This document shows positions 47,495 to 58,487 of a stretch of DNA of 64,000 bases, piece after piece. The stretch is from Coix lacryma-jobi var. lacryma-jobi (Eukaryota; Streptophyta; Magnoliopsida; Poales; Poaceae). A program made the translations under genes and the position numbers. Below the pieces are notes generated by a model. That model was given only the letters and a program-made list of their open reading frames with translations. It was not told the origin of the DNA and searched no databases. The stretch's first letter is position 1; each line of letters opens with the position of its first letter. Location of the stretch: NCBI GenBank assembly GCA_009763385.1, contig CM019824.1:110936660-111000659 (forward strand). Reading direction: 5' to 3'.

Positions 47495-47809
47495 CCTGAG
47501 CAGTCGAAACTTCTGCTCCATGGTATGCAGCCACTCTTCTGCTTCTAGAGGTTCTGTGGCTTCCTTGAAAATTGGCGGCCTTGTGTCCAGAAAATCCTTG
47601 AACGAGCTGTACTGATTCGGCTCAGGACGTTTATTGCCATGCGCCAAATTTTCTCGCAGAAGCGCCTCGATGTTGCGTTGACTTCCCAAGAACTGGGCGA
47701 AGAGTTGCTCTGCCGTGGGTGGTGGAGGAGGTGGTGGATTGCGGTTCTCCCTGCTATCATCATTACCACCACTACCACCCACTCCACTGCGAGTCATCGT
47801 CATCTGCAT
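47495..47809 (-). pseudogene. element B gag, N-terminal part
   Basis: ATG at 47809 (MQMTMTRSG) starts gag. A proline run and the segment DTRPPIFKEATEPLEAEEW follow, homologous to the gag start of element A. The frame is cut by A, and the target copy GTAAG follows at 47490-47494. Coding continues at 33359. Upstream frame to 48079 is open but not gag-like. Confidence 0.85.
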
Positions 47810-48162
47810 GTAGTGATAGCAATAATCATTAAATGACGCTGCCATTATTGCGGAGAACAATAAATCATGACAACGGAATTTATTCGGAAAAACGAATTCG
47901 CCAAACAATTGCAGAGGCATAATAAATTTCGATCCACATCGCATCATCACATGATAAAAGATGCTCATCACATAACATACAAAAGTCAACATAACATCCA
48001 TAGGTCCACACACATCCATAGGTGCCCATACATACGGGACTTTCAAAGGTTTTGCGCCACACGCGCATAGGTCCATCACACAACCTTACATCCACATGAT
48101 AACCCCAAAAGATCAAGCGCTAGGACATGAGACAAGATCACTACGCGCTAGCACTAACTAGT

Positions 48163-49193
48163 CTACTCCCTAATGGCACCATCGTCATCATCGTCATTGT
48201 CATCATCATCACTCGAGATGTTCGAAGAACACTGGACGAAGAATGAGAATCCGGGTCCTCCTGAGGAAGGATAGGGTTCCTCTCATTCTCACGGCGATGA
48301 ATCTCCTCATGTCGGCGATCATTGTAGTCCTGGAGATGATGAAGTTGCAGCTCCAATTCTCCAACGTATAGCCTGAGAAGCCTGTTCTGCTCAGTCGCAC
48401 GCATGCCCTCGAGACAAACACTACGTAGCGACTCCTCAGTCTCGGCCATGATGGTGGATAAGAAGGTTGTCATACCCTGCTGGTCACTAAGCTGTTGTGC
48501 CGTCTCCTGCTCCCTCTGACGAGCCTGGTCTCTCTCAACGGTCATGTGAGCTAGCTGAGTGGTAAGAAGGTCGACCTCTGTAGCATGCGCCTCCTGACCC
48601 TGGTGATGTGCAGCTATCTCCTCACTGAGGATGTGGTCCAGGTGGTCGTAGCTACGTGACAGACACCCGTAGGTAGCCATGAGTGCAGCCATCGCACTCC
48701 CAGCTGGCCCTGCGCAGTGCTCACGCTCTGAAGAACTGGTCCCCAACACAGTGGCACCCGGCTGACGCCACACTGACTGGTACGGATCTGCTGTAGGGAA
48801 GACACCGGCTGTGGCCTGGGCAACTACCTCTGGATGATCCTCCATGATGTCCCGAAGAACAGTGTAAGCAACCTGGTTGGCTCCATCCCAAGGAGTCCTG
48901 CCCTGAAGAGCAAACACCCTGCGGCACCACACATGATCCTGCGGATCACGGCTGGGCACGTCCACCTCAACTGTGTACATGTAGCGATCCTCTGAAAACT
49001 GAACTCGATGCCACTCATACTGCGGCTCTTGGCCCTCCTGGTATCCAACTAAGTGCAGCACCCTCCACAAAAGAGTAGGCATGCCGAACTCCTCCAGAAA
49101 ATCCTCGGATCCCTCCTCGGTCCAAGGACCCAGCATGTAATTGGGCCTCCTGCCTCCAGTCGACTTGCGGGCGGTACGCTTAGTGCGGGCCAT
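48163..49193 (-). pseudogene. extra ORF of element B: histone H3-tail start, coiled coil, acidic tail (one frameshift)
   Basis: ATG at 49193 starts MARTKRTARKSTGG, identical to the first 14 residues of histone H3 (counting Met) except Gln5 to Arg. A central region of about 150 residues follows with no family I recognise. Next comes a Gln/Glu-rich coiled coil ending in QDYNDRRHEEIH, like QYNDMLHEEVH in the A protein. Near 48235 the frame changes; the other frame gives a Ser-Asp-rich acidic end (SSDDDDNDDDDD) and stops at 48163. It lies between the primer-binding site and gag, as in element A. Confidence 0.75.
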
Positions 49194-49968
49194 CCGAAAG
49201 AAGTGTATCCACACAGTTTTTAATTAGTTGAGAACAACTTTTATTTAAGATCGGGACGGATAACATAAGGAAGGAGTAAGATTAATGCAAAATTATATGA
49301 TCATGATGCATGAGCGTAACATACGTCCTCACTGCCTAACAATCTAACGGCTAGACGGTGGCATACAACGTTCACTCATAGCGTTAACTAGCGTGCTACG
49401 CGTTCGCAAGTTAGCGTACCTGCAGAAAATCCATTTCAGCCCTACCCATAGTATGAATATCATGCATTGCTGAAAATTTAAATCTAATACTAGCTTAGGT
49501 GCACACCCAGTATACACGTAAGCAGTATATGCACCCATCAGAAGAATATTACTCCCACAATTAATACTTTCACATATACTTGTGTGTAACAGGTATACAT
49601 GTCAGCATTATTCAAGCACTCCCCTAGATTGGCGGTTGTCCAATCACGCTCTCACAACTCACTTATTACCTTGGCGTAGAGGCAATTGATCCATACATTA
49701 CTATTCCGAGGAATAGCACCCATACAATTTCACCCTTGCCGTATGGACGACAGAAACAACAGAAATTAAATATGATGCACAACCCCCAAGTTAGTACTTA
49801 AATAGCCACCTAAATTCCTATTGGGCATAAGGACTTGGTCACTGGCACACCTTAGCTTTAATCCTTAAGATTTTCCAAATCCTAATATAACTATAAGTTG
49901 GCAATATAGCTTTATCCTTTATAAAATATTGCTTTTAAAATACACCCCTGAACAGTAACGCAGAACCT
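49194..49968 (-). other. leader of element B between primer-binding site and H3-tail ORF
   Basis: This is about 775 bases of AT-rich sequence. I see no long frame, repeat or RNA gene in it. Confidence 0.5.
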
Positions 49969-49981
49969 GGCTCCGATGCCA
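49969..49981 (-). other. primer-binding site of element B
   Basis: The minus strand reads TGGCATCGGAGCC two bases after the LTR end, a mutated match to the initiator tRNA-Met complement (normally TGGTATCAGAGCC). Confidence 0.8.
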
Positions 49982-49983
49982 GC

Positions 49984-52900
49984 TGTAACAGAACCGACCA
50001 ATTTGCACTAGATTAAGCACTGAAAACCTCTACTCTCGCAGAAATCATCGAGTACTTAAGCTTGTACAAACCCGGTAGTCCGGAAATCTTGAAGGATTTC
50101 AAATCATTCAACGACATCCAGCCAAGATCGTACTTGTTCCACGAATATGCTCACGGGTTACATCATAGTTGCATAAAGTTCAAATTACATCGGAGTACGA
50201 AATAATATTACAAACCACAGTTTTGATAGTAGTAGCGGAAGCAACATAGTCTTTAAAACATAAGTTTGGATTGTTCATAAATACGGTGCCATCAGTTGAC
50301 CGGGTCCACAAAAGCAATGGATGAGATAAGTGTTGACCATGCCCTTGGTCTAGTCATCACCTGTTACCGGGTACAAGCAGTTCTCGCAGTAGCCATAAAA
50401 GCACTGGCCATCTGCAACAACAAGGGAAATAAACCCTGAGTACGAGAAGGTACTCAGCTAGACTTACTCGACAAAATCAGAAATAATGAGACACCAAGGA
50501 TCATGTAGGCTATATAAGTGGGGTTGGCTGTACATACTCCTTTGCATGAAAGCTTTAGTAATAAAACTCAGTTTCAGATGTTGGCAATTGCTTTTAGTCA
50601 TTAACTCTACCTTACTAGATTTGCACCTGTACTAAACAAGCACTTGCTAATTAATCAATCAAGAGTGACTATTTCATCAATAGCCTTTCAAATTCCATAA
50701 CCATCTTAGTTCCATAAGTTCTACGGGAGATGATCTAAAGTCAACTGCTCACTGTCCAGGAGCGATGGCGATTATAATCGATTCCTACCCAGTTGGGGAT
50801 AAAATGTCTCACACTCGCCTGGCACATTCCGGCTACGGCAGCCATAAGCTACCAGTCAGGAGATTCGAGAACACAACGCGCGGGACAGCCATGGGCCCTT
50901 CTACACCAGGGGTTATCTCAGTGCCAGGTCACTCAATCTATAACTGCCCACGGCCATGCCAGGTCGATCAGGCCCTGCCTGCCCTCGGACCATGCCAGGT
51001 CGATCAGAATAGTTGCCCACGGTACAGCTGAGGCCCTGGGTGTTAGGCGTCAACATCTCCATCACCGGCTCGAATAACCTTACTCGGCCTCGCGGGAGGT
51101 ATTCAGACCTACTCCGTTAAGTGATCGACGCGTTCAATTTGACTGAAGTTACATTCCCGAACGGGTCCTAGGCGACACAGACGGGAGACTACTAGCACAC
51201 AGAACCCATGTCCTGCTGCTCTTACATCCTGCCTCCGTCTCAGATTAATTATCACATGGTTATCTCATGATAGCACAGGCTAAACATGATCAGTATCCAC
51301 CTATTGCGGGAGACAGGAAATCACCCGACTTTTACCGGTCTAAGCAGGGCTAAGCATATAACAAGCCTAGACCTAAACAGGGATATCAAGATATATTGCA
51401 GGTGGACAAGGATAAGTAATAATGCATCAACGGTAGCAATCAATTCCTATAACCTAATGCAACATCCATCATCAGGTTAATTGTAAAGCATTTGCAAACC
51501 GTAGGAGTTAGAATGCTCCGGGGCTTGCCTTGCTCAAAGTCCGACGGACGGTGGTCGCGGCACTCGGGTAGCTCATCAGCGTTGGTCCCTCCGGCTTCTT
51601 CTGTCAGGTTCTCCTCCGGACTGGGCTCTTCCAGTGCCGACTGAGTCTGGATCTCCTCCGTTGATCCTGTATGACGCATAATATGAATAAATAACGCGAA
51701 TGCATGCGGGATGCATGGGGATGCAACATGGAACAAGGCATTCCAGGGGATAAGCACATGTCATCTACTGCTACTCAACTGCTTAACCTCCCATATTCAA
51801 CTTGTTAAGCTATGTTGTCACCACATCAAAGTATACTTAATGAGTTTATTACCCTCTAATTACTTGCTGAAATAAATCTAATTAAACTAGCCTATAACAG
51901 CAACCCATCATAGATAGCTTCAGAAAAATCTACAGAAATTACTGGAAGTTAACAACACTCAAACTAGTTCTCTGTCAAAATTTCAACTCATTTGGACCTA
52001 AACTCTATCCTCTATGAAAAAGACAAATTCTATCATGGAAAGGTGCTTTGAACTACACATCATATTAAAAAGTGTCAAACAACAAATTTCATAATTTTCT
52101 TCTGAACTTCTTAGCATAAGAGCAGACAGCAAAAATTGTCAAGTTCATATCCCTCATATTTTAATTACTACAAAATAAACAAGGAAATAACATTTAACCA
52201 TTTTAAAAGCTACTGCTAAAATAATTCACAGAACAACCTTATATTATATTTTTCCTTGAAACTATATGTCCATACAAATCTAACAAAACTGGAATCACAT
52301 TTTTCTGACTTATACATAATTAGTTATGCATTTTCCAAGTTAACAGCACTTTTCTAACTTAAATAAATCTACACATACAAATATCACCGATAATGCATTT
52401 AACATTTTTCACAGATAGGTCTAATCATGCTGAACACAACAAAATTTGTTTCACAGGATTTGGACTTAAAATGAGCCTTGTAGGAATTTTTGAAGCCTTT
52501 ACATAAATTCTGCAAAACTTATTTAAAAGAAAACTTGACCTAAAACGCTACGGACACCCAACTTGACTCAGCCGAGGCCTAAGGCAAACGCTCGGCACAC
52601 CCGGCTTAACTCAGCCGAGGCTCAGACACACTCAACGGACTCGGCCGAGGCTCGACACAACGCTCTGCACACCTAACCGACTCGGCCGAGGCTAACTGAC
52701 TCAGCCGAGTGTCAAGGAGAAGGCTCGGCGCACCCGGCTTTCCGAGGCCTACGGCACCCAAGCTCTTCCCTTTCTCTCTTTCTTACTACCAGTCGGGGCC
52801 CGCTGGTCAGGGCGACCAGGCTTTCGAGGCCAGGCTCGGCACGTTACCGCGCGAGGCCAGGCTCGGCGGTCAACGGCGGAGTTTTGCGCCGTGGTCGTTG

Positions 52901-54336
52901 ACCGGCCCTAGCTCGTCGACGGCGACACTTCCGGTGACACCGAGACTATCACTGGGTGCGGGTTTGCGAGGCGAACACAACTAACCGACTCGCTAAGCCA
53001 GAGGGATACCGGAGCAAGCTCGACGGCGGCCATGGCGGAGCGGCGGCTCTGCGACTCGGCGGCGGAACTCTTCCCGGCGGGCTTGCGACTCGGCGAGACT
53101 AACACTAGCCCAAGCAAGTCATAAGCGACCTATTGCAGCAACTCTCAGGCTTCGGCATCCCCGGCATTGCTCGGCGCGATGCACAGCGGCGGTCCACAGC
53201 GGACATGGCGACGACATGGCTCGGTTCCGGCTGAAACATGGCGAAGAGAGGCCTCCATCTAAACTTAGGCAACTACAGCGGTAGAGAAGACTAGACCCGG
53301 GCTCGGTTTGGGATGGCTTGGCCGGAGATGACCGGTTCACGTGAAGGTCACGGCGGCGGCCATGGCGGGAGCTTGAGGATGGCACTCGCTGTTCCGGTGG
53401 CCAGGGAGGGAGAGAGGGGAAACCAACCCTTACCGGAGAAAGAGGAGATTAGGGCGGAGAAACTGGCGGGAGGAATCGAACGGTGGTGAGCGGTGGAGCG
53501 AGTAATCGCTCGCCGAGGTTCGGCGGGCGGCGGCGGCGTGGAGCTCTGGTGAAGATAGAGTGGAGTGGAGCGAGGGAGAGAGTGAGTAATGGAATGCTCT
53601 TCTGGTTGCGAGCACGGGGCGGAGCGAAGGCAAAAGGAACGAAGTGCTAGGTGCATTGCACCTGGCCGGTTCCCGTCGGGGGAGCTCCCGACCGGACGCG
53701 GCGGCGTCAGGCGTCGCGCAACACGCGGCGAGTGCGGACAGGGTGCATGGAGCGACGTGGCGCTTGTTGCGCAAACCACGGGCGGCGATGACGGTGGTTT
53801 GGCCGGCCGGCGAGGCGGTCTCGCGGCGGCGGGCGGTTTCGGTCGGCGCGGAGGGAGCGGCGTGCGCACGGGAAGTAGAAGAAGAGGCTGACAGGCCGGG
53901 CCCACTAGGGTTAAACTAATGAAGTTTGGTTGTAAAACTTTGATGCTCTATAACTCCTAAACTATGCTGAATTAGGAGAAGGTCCTAAAAGCAAGGTTGC
54001 TTAGAATTTTGTAAGGAACAAATCATCTTTAAGGCTCCAGTCCAAATTCTGCTTAGAAAAAGAAATTTAGTGCTAAACCATTTTTCTAATGCAAGAAGCC
54101 TAATTTAACTGCTTTTCCTGAGAAAGTGTTTTAAAGCAAAGTTGTTCCTTTCATCAAGATCTACAACTTTGTTATAAGGCACTTGGTCAGAAACAGAAAG
54201 CATAAAAAGGTTACACTAGAGACCAAATAAGGACTTAAGCACTTCAACAAACATATGCACATGAAATGATGAGATGCTATGCTCATGCCATGCCAAATTA
54301 CGCATTTAGGAATTGCTTAACACCTAGGGTGTTACA
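49984..54336 (-). repeat. 5' LTR of element B
   Basis: It is 4353 bp and runs, on the minus strand, from TGTAAC (54336) to GTTACA (49984). The target copy TACAC follows at 54337-54341. Confidence 0.93.
50350..51666 (-). CDS. putative spliced ORF inside 5' LTR of B
   Basis: This is the second copy of the LTR-embedded frame in B: segments 51666-51529 and 50411-50350, open in the same phases as the 3' LTR copy despite the divergence between the two LTRs. Confidence 0.5.
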
Positions 54337-55993
54337 TACACCATCTTGTTTGATCCCTTGAGGTAAGTGTAGCATGTCTCGTCGATGCACATTACGCAGC
54401 CGGTCTTCCCTTTGATCTCCCCGATAGTGAGAAGAGGCTGGGGTAGTCGGTGATGGTGACAAAGATGATGGCTTTTAGGGTGAACTTCTCCTTGAGGGAC
54501 GCATCCACCATCTCGACCCCAACATCAAATAGCTCCTTCATTTCCTCCATTACCGGCTCCAGGAAAACATCGATATCATTGCCGGGCTGCTTCGGTCCCG
54601 ATATAAGCATGGTCAACAGAAGATACCTGCGCCTCTGACACAGATGGGGAGGTAGGTTGTAGATGGTCAGTACGACCGGCCAGGTGCTGTGGGAGCTGCT
54701 CAGCTCGCCGAACGGATTCATCCCATCGGTGCTGAGCGCGAACCGAACATTCCTGGGACCTTTGCCAAATTGCGAGTAGGCCTTGTCGAAATCTTTCCAC
54801 TGCTGGCCATCGGAGGGGTGCCGCAGCATGCCATCGTCCTTCAAGCGGTCAGCTGATGCATGCCAGGACATGAGCTTCGCGTCCTCTGGGTTCCCAAATA
54901 TCGCACGGAGGCGGTCGATCACTGGCATGTACCACACCGACAGTGTCGGACTTCTCCTCAACGTGTAACCCTCTTCTTCCTCGTACTGCTGATGAGCCGA
55001 GATGCGATTGGCTGCAACATTGCTCTTCTTGACACCCTTCTTCTTCTTCCTCTGACCACCTCGCAAGGCCTCATCGTCGTCTGCATCCACGCGACAGCCA
55101 GCATTTCTCTTGTAGCGACTGGCGCCACAGTGCGGACAACTCGTCAAATTCTCATACTTTTTGCCCCGATAGAGGATGCAGTGGTTAGGGCAGGCATCGA
55201 ACTTTCCAAGCTTCATCGCCACTGGTCGGATAAGCTTCTTCGCCCGATACGTATTTGCTGGGATCTTGTTACTCGCCGGGAATGTTTTAGCAAGGTAACC
55301 TAACAGCTCATCAAAGCTAGTGTCTGACCACCCATGCCGAGCCTTCATCATCAACATGTGGAGGTTGAAATGGAGCACCGTGCAATCCTTCAGACATTCC
55401 TCGCCGTCCTTATATAAAGGATCAAGTGACGCCTGCTTCATCTCTCTGAAATTTTCCAGCCACTTCGGGGAGCCATACACGACGTCGTCTTCGTCGATGT
55501 GGTTGACTAAATCCTGAAACAGCTGCACATCCGCAGGGTCCTGCACCGTAGCGTCCTCAACATCTCCACCACCATTATCTGTCATATCCTGGAGTACATC
55601 TGCGTCCACAGCGATGTGGTCACGAGCACTACTGTCACTGAAGGCAGGCGCTACTGTTGCTGATGTGACGTGCGCTCCAGGATCTTGGTTCACCGTCGCC
55701 GTCGACACTGAGCTTACACCAGATGCCGCCCCGACACTCGGATCGAATCTCTCGCCGTGATGAGTCCACACCGTGTAATCATTCATGAAACCAAAACGAA
55801 TCAAATGAGATTGCACTGTGCCTTCGTCTTTGAAGGCGGTCAGATTCTTGCAACGATGACATGGACATATGATTGTTGTCTGATTCAATCTCTCACGGTC
55901 AGCTTTCGCAGCGGAAATAAACGTTCTCACTTCAACGATATACCGCACATCAAGTACTCTATTGATCTTATACATCCATTCCGACCGGTCCAT
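54337..55993 (-). pseudogene. CACTA TNP2-type transposase, 5' part
   Basis: ATG at 55993 (MDRSEWMYKINR) starts a transposon-associated domain with the zinc-binding-like CPCHRCKN (residues about 40-50). Then come a cysteine motif SCPHCGASRYKR and the Transposase_21 region with LSTDGMNPFG (about 54720), which probably holds a catalytic acidic residue. A one-base deletion near 54435 shifts the frame just before the element B insertion. An acceptor-like site lies just upstream, and a donor-like AAGAG|GTACC near 56256 suggests a 5' untranslated intron. Confidence 0.82.
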
Positions 55994-56391
55994 TGTACCT
56001 GCGATCCTTAATTAATAACACACATCATGAATCACAAAACAAAGACGATGAATTAGAAAAACATAATAATTTATTATATTTATGTTAAATCTAGGGACAG
56101 AAGTAATAACGACGGCAAATAAAATTAATGCATCCATGATGAACTTAGAGAAACAAATACCAGTTTTCTCTCTCCTACATGAAACTAGATCTAAAAGGGA
56201 GGCTACAAAGAGAGAAAAAGAGAGGGGAAAGAGGGTGGAGATCATCTAGGTACCTCTTGTAGAGTACTTCTCCTCCAAATCAAACAAATAAACCTCAAAA
56301 ACAAGTTATTTGGGACAAAAATTCGGCAAAACTTCTTCCCCCATTTTTGGTCTAGAGGAAGAAGATGATCGGGTTCAGCTGGCGGCGGTGG

Positions 56392-56399
56392 CTTAAATA
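56392..56399 (-). promoter_or_regulatory. TATA box of the CACTA transposase gene
   Basis: The minus strand reads GCTATTTAAGCCACC, directly inside the right subterminal array and about 400 bases upstream of the transposase start codon. Confidence 0.55.
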
Positions 56400-56713
56400 G
56401 CAAAGAATAACCGAAGCGGGCAACGTAATGAGCCCGCTGCGGTTAATCTTATTTAACTGCAGCGGGCACGTTACGTAGCCTGCTGCGGTTAATCATTAAC
56501 CGCAGTGGGCATATAAGGAAGCCCGCTGTGGTTAAATAAGATTAACCGCAGCGGGCACCTTACGTTGCCCGCTTCGGTTAATGATTAACCGCAGCGGGCA
56601 CTTCGGCGGCCGGCCGCTGCAGGCCGGACACCGAATAACCGTGGCGGGCAAAAACTGTGCCCGCCACGGAGCCCATTGAGGCAACGCTGCGCAAGTTCTT
56701 TTTTGTAGTAGTG
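56400..56713 (-). repeat. right terminal and subterminal repeats of CACTA C
   Basis: About eight to ten half-units of ACCGCAGCGGGCA and complement, paired as hairpins (56405-56600). A CCGTGGCGGGCA pair (56638-56668) follows, then the terminal repeat ending GTAGTAGTG at 56713. Confidence 0.85.
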
Positions 56714-56808
56714 ATAACGTGGAGTGCTTTTCTGGGAAAATTCTCGAAGAAGGCTTTCTCAAAGCGTCCGATGATAGTCAACAACCGATCCAAGTAATCG
56801 GCTTTTAA
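56714..56808 (+). pseudogene. Tat-lineage protease region, continuation (element D)
   Basis: After the CACTA element the frame from 16340 continues through the ATA target and stays open to TAA at 56806-56808. Reverse transcriptase, RNase H and integrase, which should follow, are absent. Element D is a deletion derivative or a naturally short non-autonomous form. Confidence 0.7.
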
Positions 56809-57240
56809 AAATATATCGAGTGGATTAACTAATTAGTAGAGGATTTGCATCGGCTGAGTGGTTGTAACAAGTTAAAGCCGATGTATTTTTAAGTAGTCAC
56901 ATATTTTTTTTTTAAAAAAAAGTTTGAGCAGAGCTTAGCTTTGTTTCGACTTTACAGCCGATACTGACGTATCGCCTTTAGAACAAAAATAGCCGATATG
57001 TACATATCATCTTTGAGTGACTAATTAATAGCCGATACTGAGGAAGTATCGCCTTCAAAACATTCAATGGAAAAACAAATCAAAGGAAAAGTTCTTGAAG
57101 ACTCAACAACAGCATGAAGGATATCAGGCAGAAATATTTAAACTTATATAAGCCTGACGATGCAGGGACAGCCTTGTAGATGTTCAACTTGTTCGGCCAT
57201 GAGGCCGGTTTTACAAAAAAAAAGAAACATTAAAACAGAA
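56809..57240 (+). repeat. AGCCGAT palindromic repeats in element D
   Basis: AGCCGAT recurs at 56876, 56956, 56991 and 57030. Three of the copies open a short palindrome such as GATACTGACGTATC or GATATGTACATATC. The stretch has no coding frame and lies between the sense and antisense genes. Confidence 0.6.
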
Positions 57241-58129
57241 CTAATCTAAATGGAGCTTGTTCACGAGGTCCTCCAGGTGCGACACCTCCGTCACAGTGAG
57301 CCCCAGGAGTTGGAACTCCTCCACCAGCTCCCTGAAGTCTTCCCTCGTTCTGGTGCCGACGAAGGAAGGAGAGACTTCCCTAGAGATCTCAGCACCGCTG
57401 AGCTCTGCTCCGGCAAGGGCGAAGGTGGCGCCATGACAAATGGCATGGAGGGCTAGCTCCCTGATGCGCGTCCTGACGTCCTCAAGGCGCGCCTTCAGAG
57501 TTTCTCCTCGGGCGTTCACGAAATCAGCAATTGTCATGGCCTGCCCTGGGAGCCAGTCAAGCTGATGTTGGAGTTCTACGATTGAATAGAAAAGAAATCA
57601 AAGTTAAAAGGTAGCCGATTTAATCGAATAAAAGAATGAATCGGCTAAGTATTCAAACAAACAATTACCAAATATTGATTGGAGCAGTTATGCAAAGGTG
57701 ATTGAAAATAATGGATCAGTGGATATGAAAAGGATATACCAATGACCCTTGCGTCGGACGCCTCTAAGTGTTCCAGAACACTATTGAGGCGAGCGCGGAG
57801 GACCTCTAGCTCCTCCTCGGCACGAGCGGCCCAGCGGCGCTCATCCTCTAGGAGGCGCCGGGTGTTGGAGTAACCCCGGATGAAGGCCCAGGCTTCATCA
57901 TCCAATGCTAACCCATGACCCGACGAAGGTCGGCTGTGGCCTTGGCCGTCCACCGGAGGAGAAAGGCTGGAAAGAAGTTAGGGTTTTCCTCGGATGAATG
58001 AGAAGTTTCGGAGCATAGAAAAGATCACCGAGGAAAAAGTTATTACCCGAGCACACGACGGTGGATCGTCGGAGGGCCATCGACGGACTCCGAATCCTCA
58101 GCGGGACGCTTACCATGGTTGTCCGCCAT
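57241..58129 (-). CDS. antisense accessory gene of Tat element D (charged, coiled-coil protein)
   Basis: A three-exon model fits: 58129-58047 (MADNHGKRPAEDSESVDG), 57966-57740 and 57575-57241, with GT donors and AG acceptors at each junction and an open frame across all. The product is about 210 residues, rich in Arg, Glu and Leu (EERRWAARAEEELEVLRAR), probably coiled coil. Tat-lineage elements in grasses often carry antisense genes near the 3' end. The function is unknown. Confidence 0.55.
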
Positions 58130-58487
58130 TGTTCTGGTTGCTGTTTGGAGAAGAAGAGTAGTCGGCGGTTGAGAAGAGCGAAAGTCGAAGAACAAGGCAA
58201 TGAATGTGCGGTATGTTCGGGAAGCCGACATCTTGTATTTATGAGTAAGACTCGAGAAGGTGAAAAGGTGTCGGTTCAGGAGAACCCTCAGATTCAGATC
58301 CTAAGGCGAAACGACTAATAGATGCAAAAGTCGTTATGATACTGATAAGCTAAGCAGTGAAGAGTGGAATGAATGGACAACATTGGTTAAGAGATAGCTG
58401 ATAGTGCATCTTAACGCTAAATAAATAATGAAAAGCATGATGTTTAGAAGAGAGGATTAAAAGTCAAGGGTTACAGGCAAGCAGGAA

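Larger units (their letters stand above)
24904..54336 (-). mobile_element. Tekay-type chromovirus B (interrupted by A)
   Basis: The LTRs are 24904-29258 and 49984-54336. Target duplicate TACAC lies at 24899-24903 and 54337-54341. Reading leftward: 5' LTR, primer-binding site, H3-tail ORF, gag-pol (split by A at 33360/47494), polypurine tract, 3' LTR. The LTR copies differ at several dozen sites by eye, mostly C/T changes, so B is clearly older than A. Its gag-pol has stops and a frameshift. Confidence 0.92.
16341..56713 (-). mobile_element. CACTA (En/Spm) transposon C, carrying nested elements A and B
   Basis: The left end is CACTACTGCACAAAGC and the right end, read inward, is CACTACTACAAAAAAG. 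The 3-bp target duplication ATA lies at 16338-16340 and 56714-56716. Without element B and its duplicated target the element is about 10.9 kb. Both ends hold hairpin arrays based on TTAACCGCAGCGGGCAA. Two minus-strand genes lie inside: a TNP2-type transposase (55993 to 22995, split by B) and a Transposase_24/Ulp1-type gene (22640 to 16868). Several frameshifts and stops make it non-autonomous now. Confidence 0.9.

Noticed and set aside
24904..54336. 25-kb-spaced direct repeat as a segmental duplication
   Set aside because: The repeats are bounded by TGTAAC/GTTACA, flanked by TACAC copies, a primer site and a polypurine tract, so they are the LTRs of element B.
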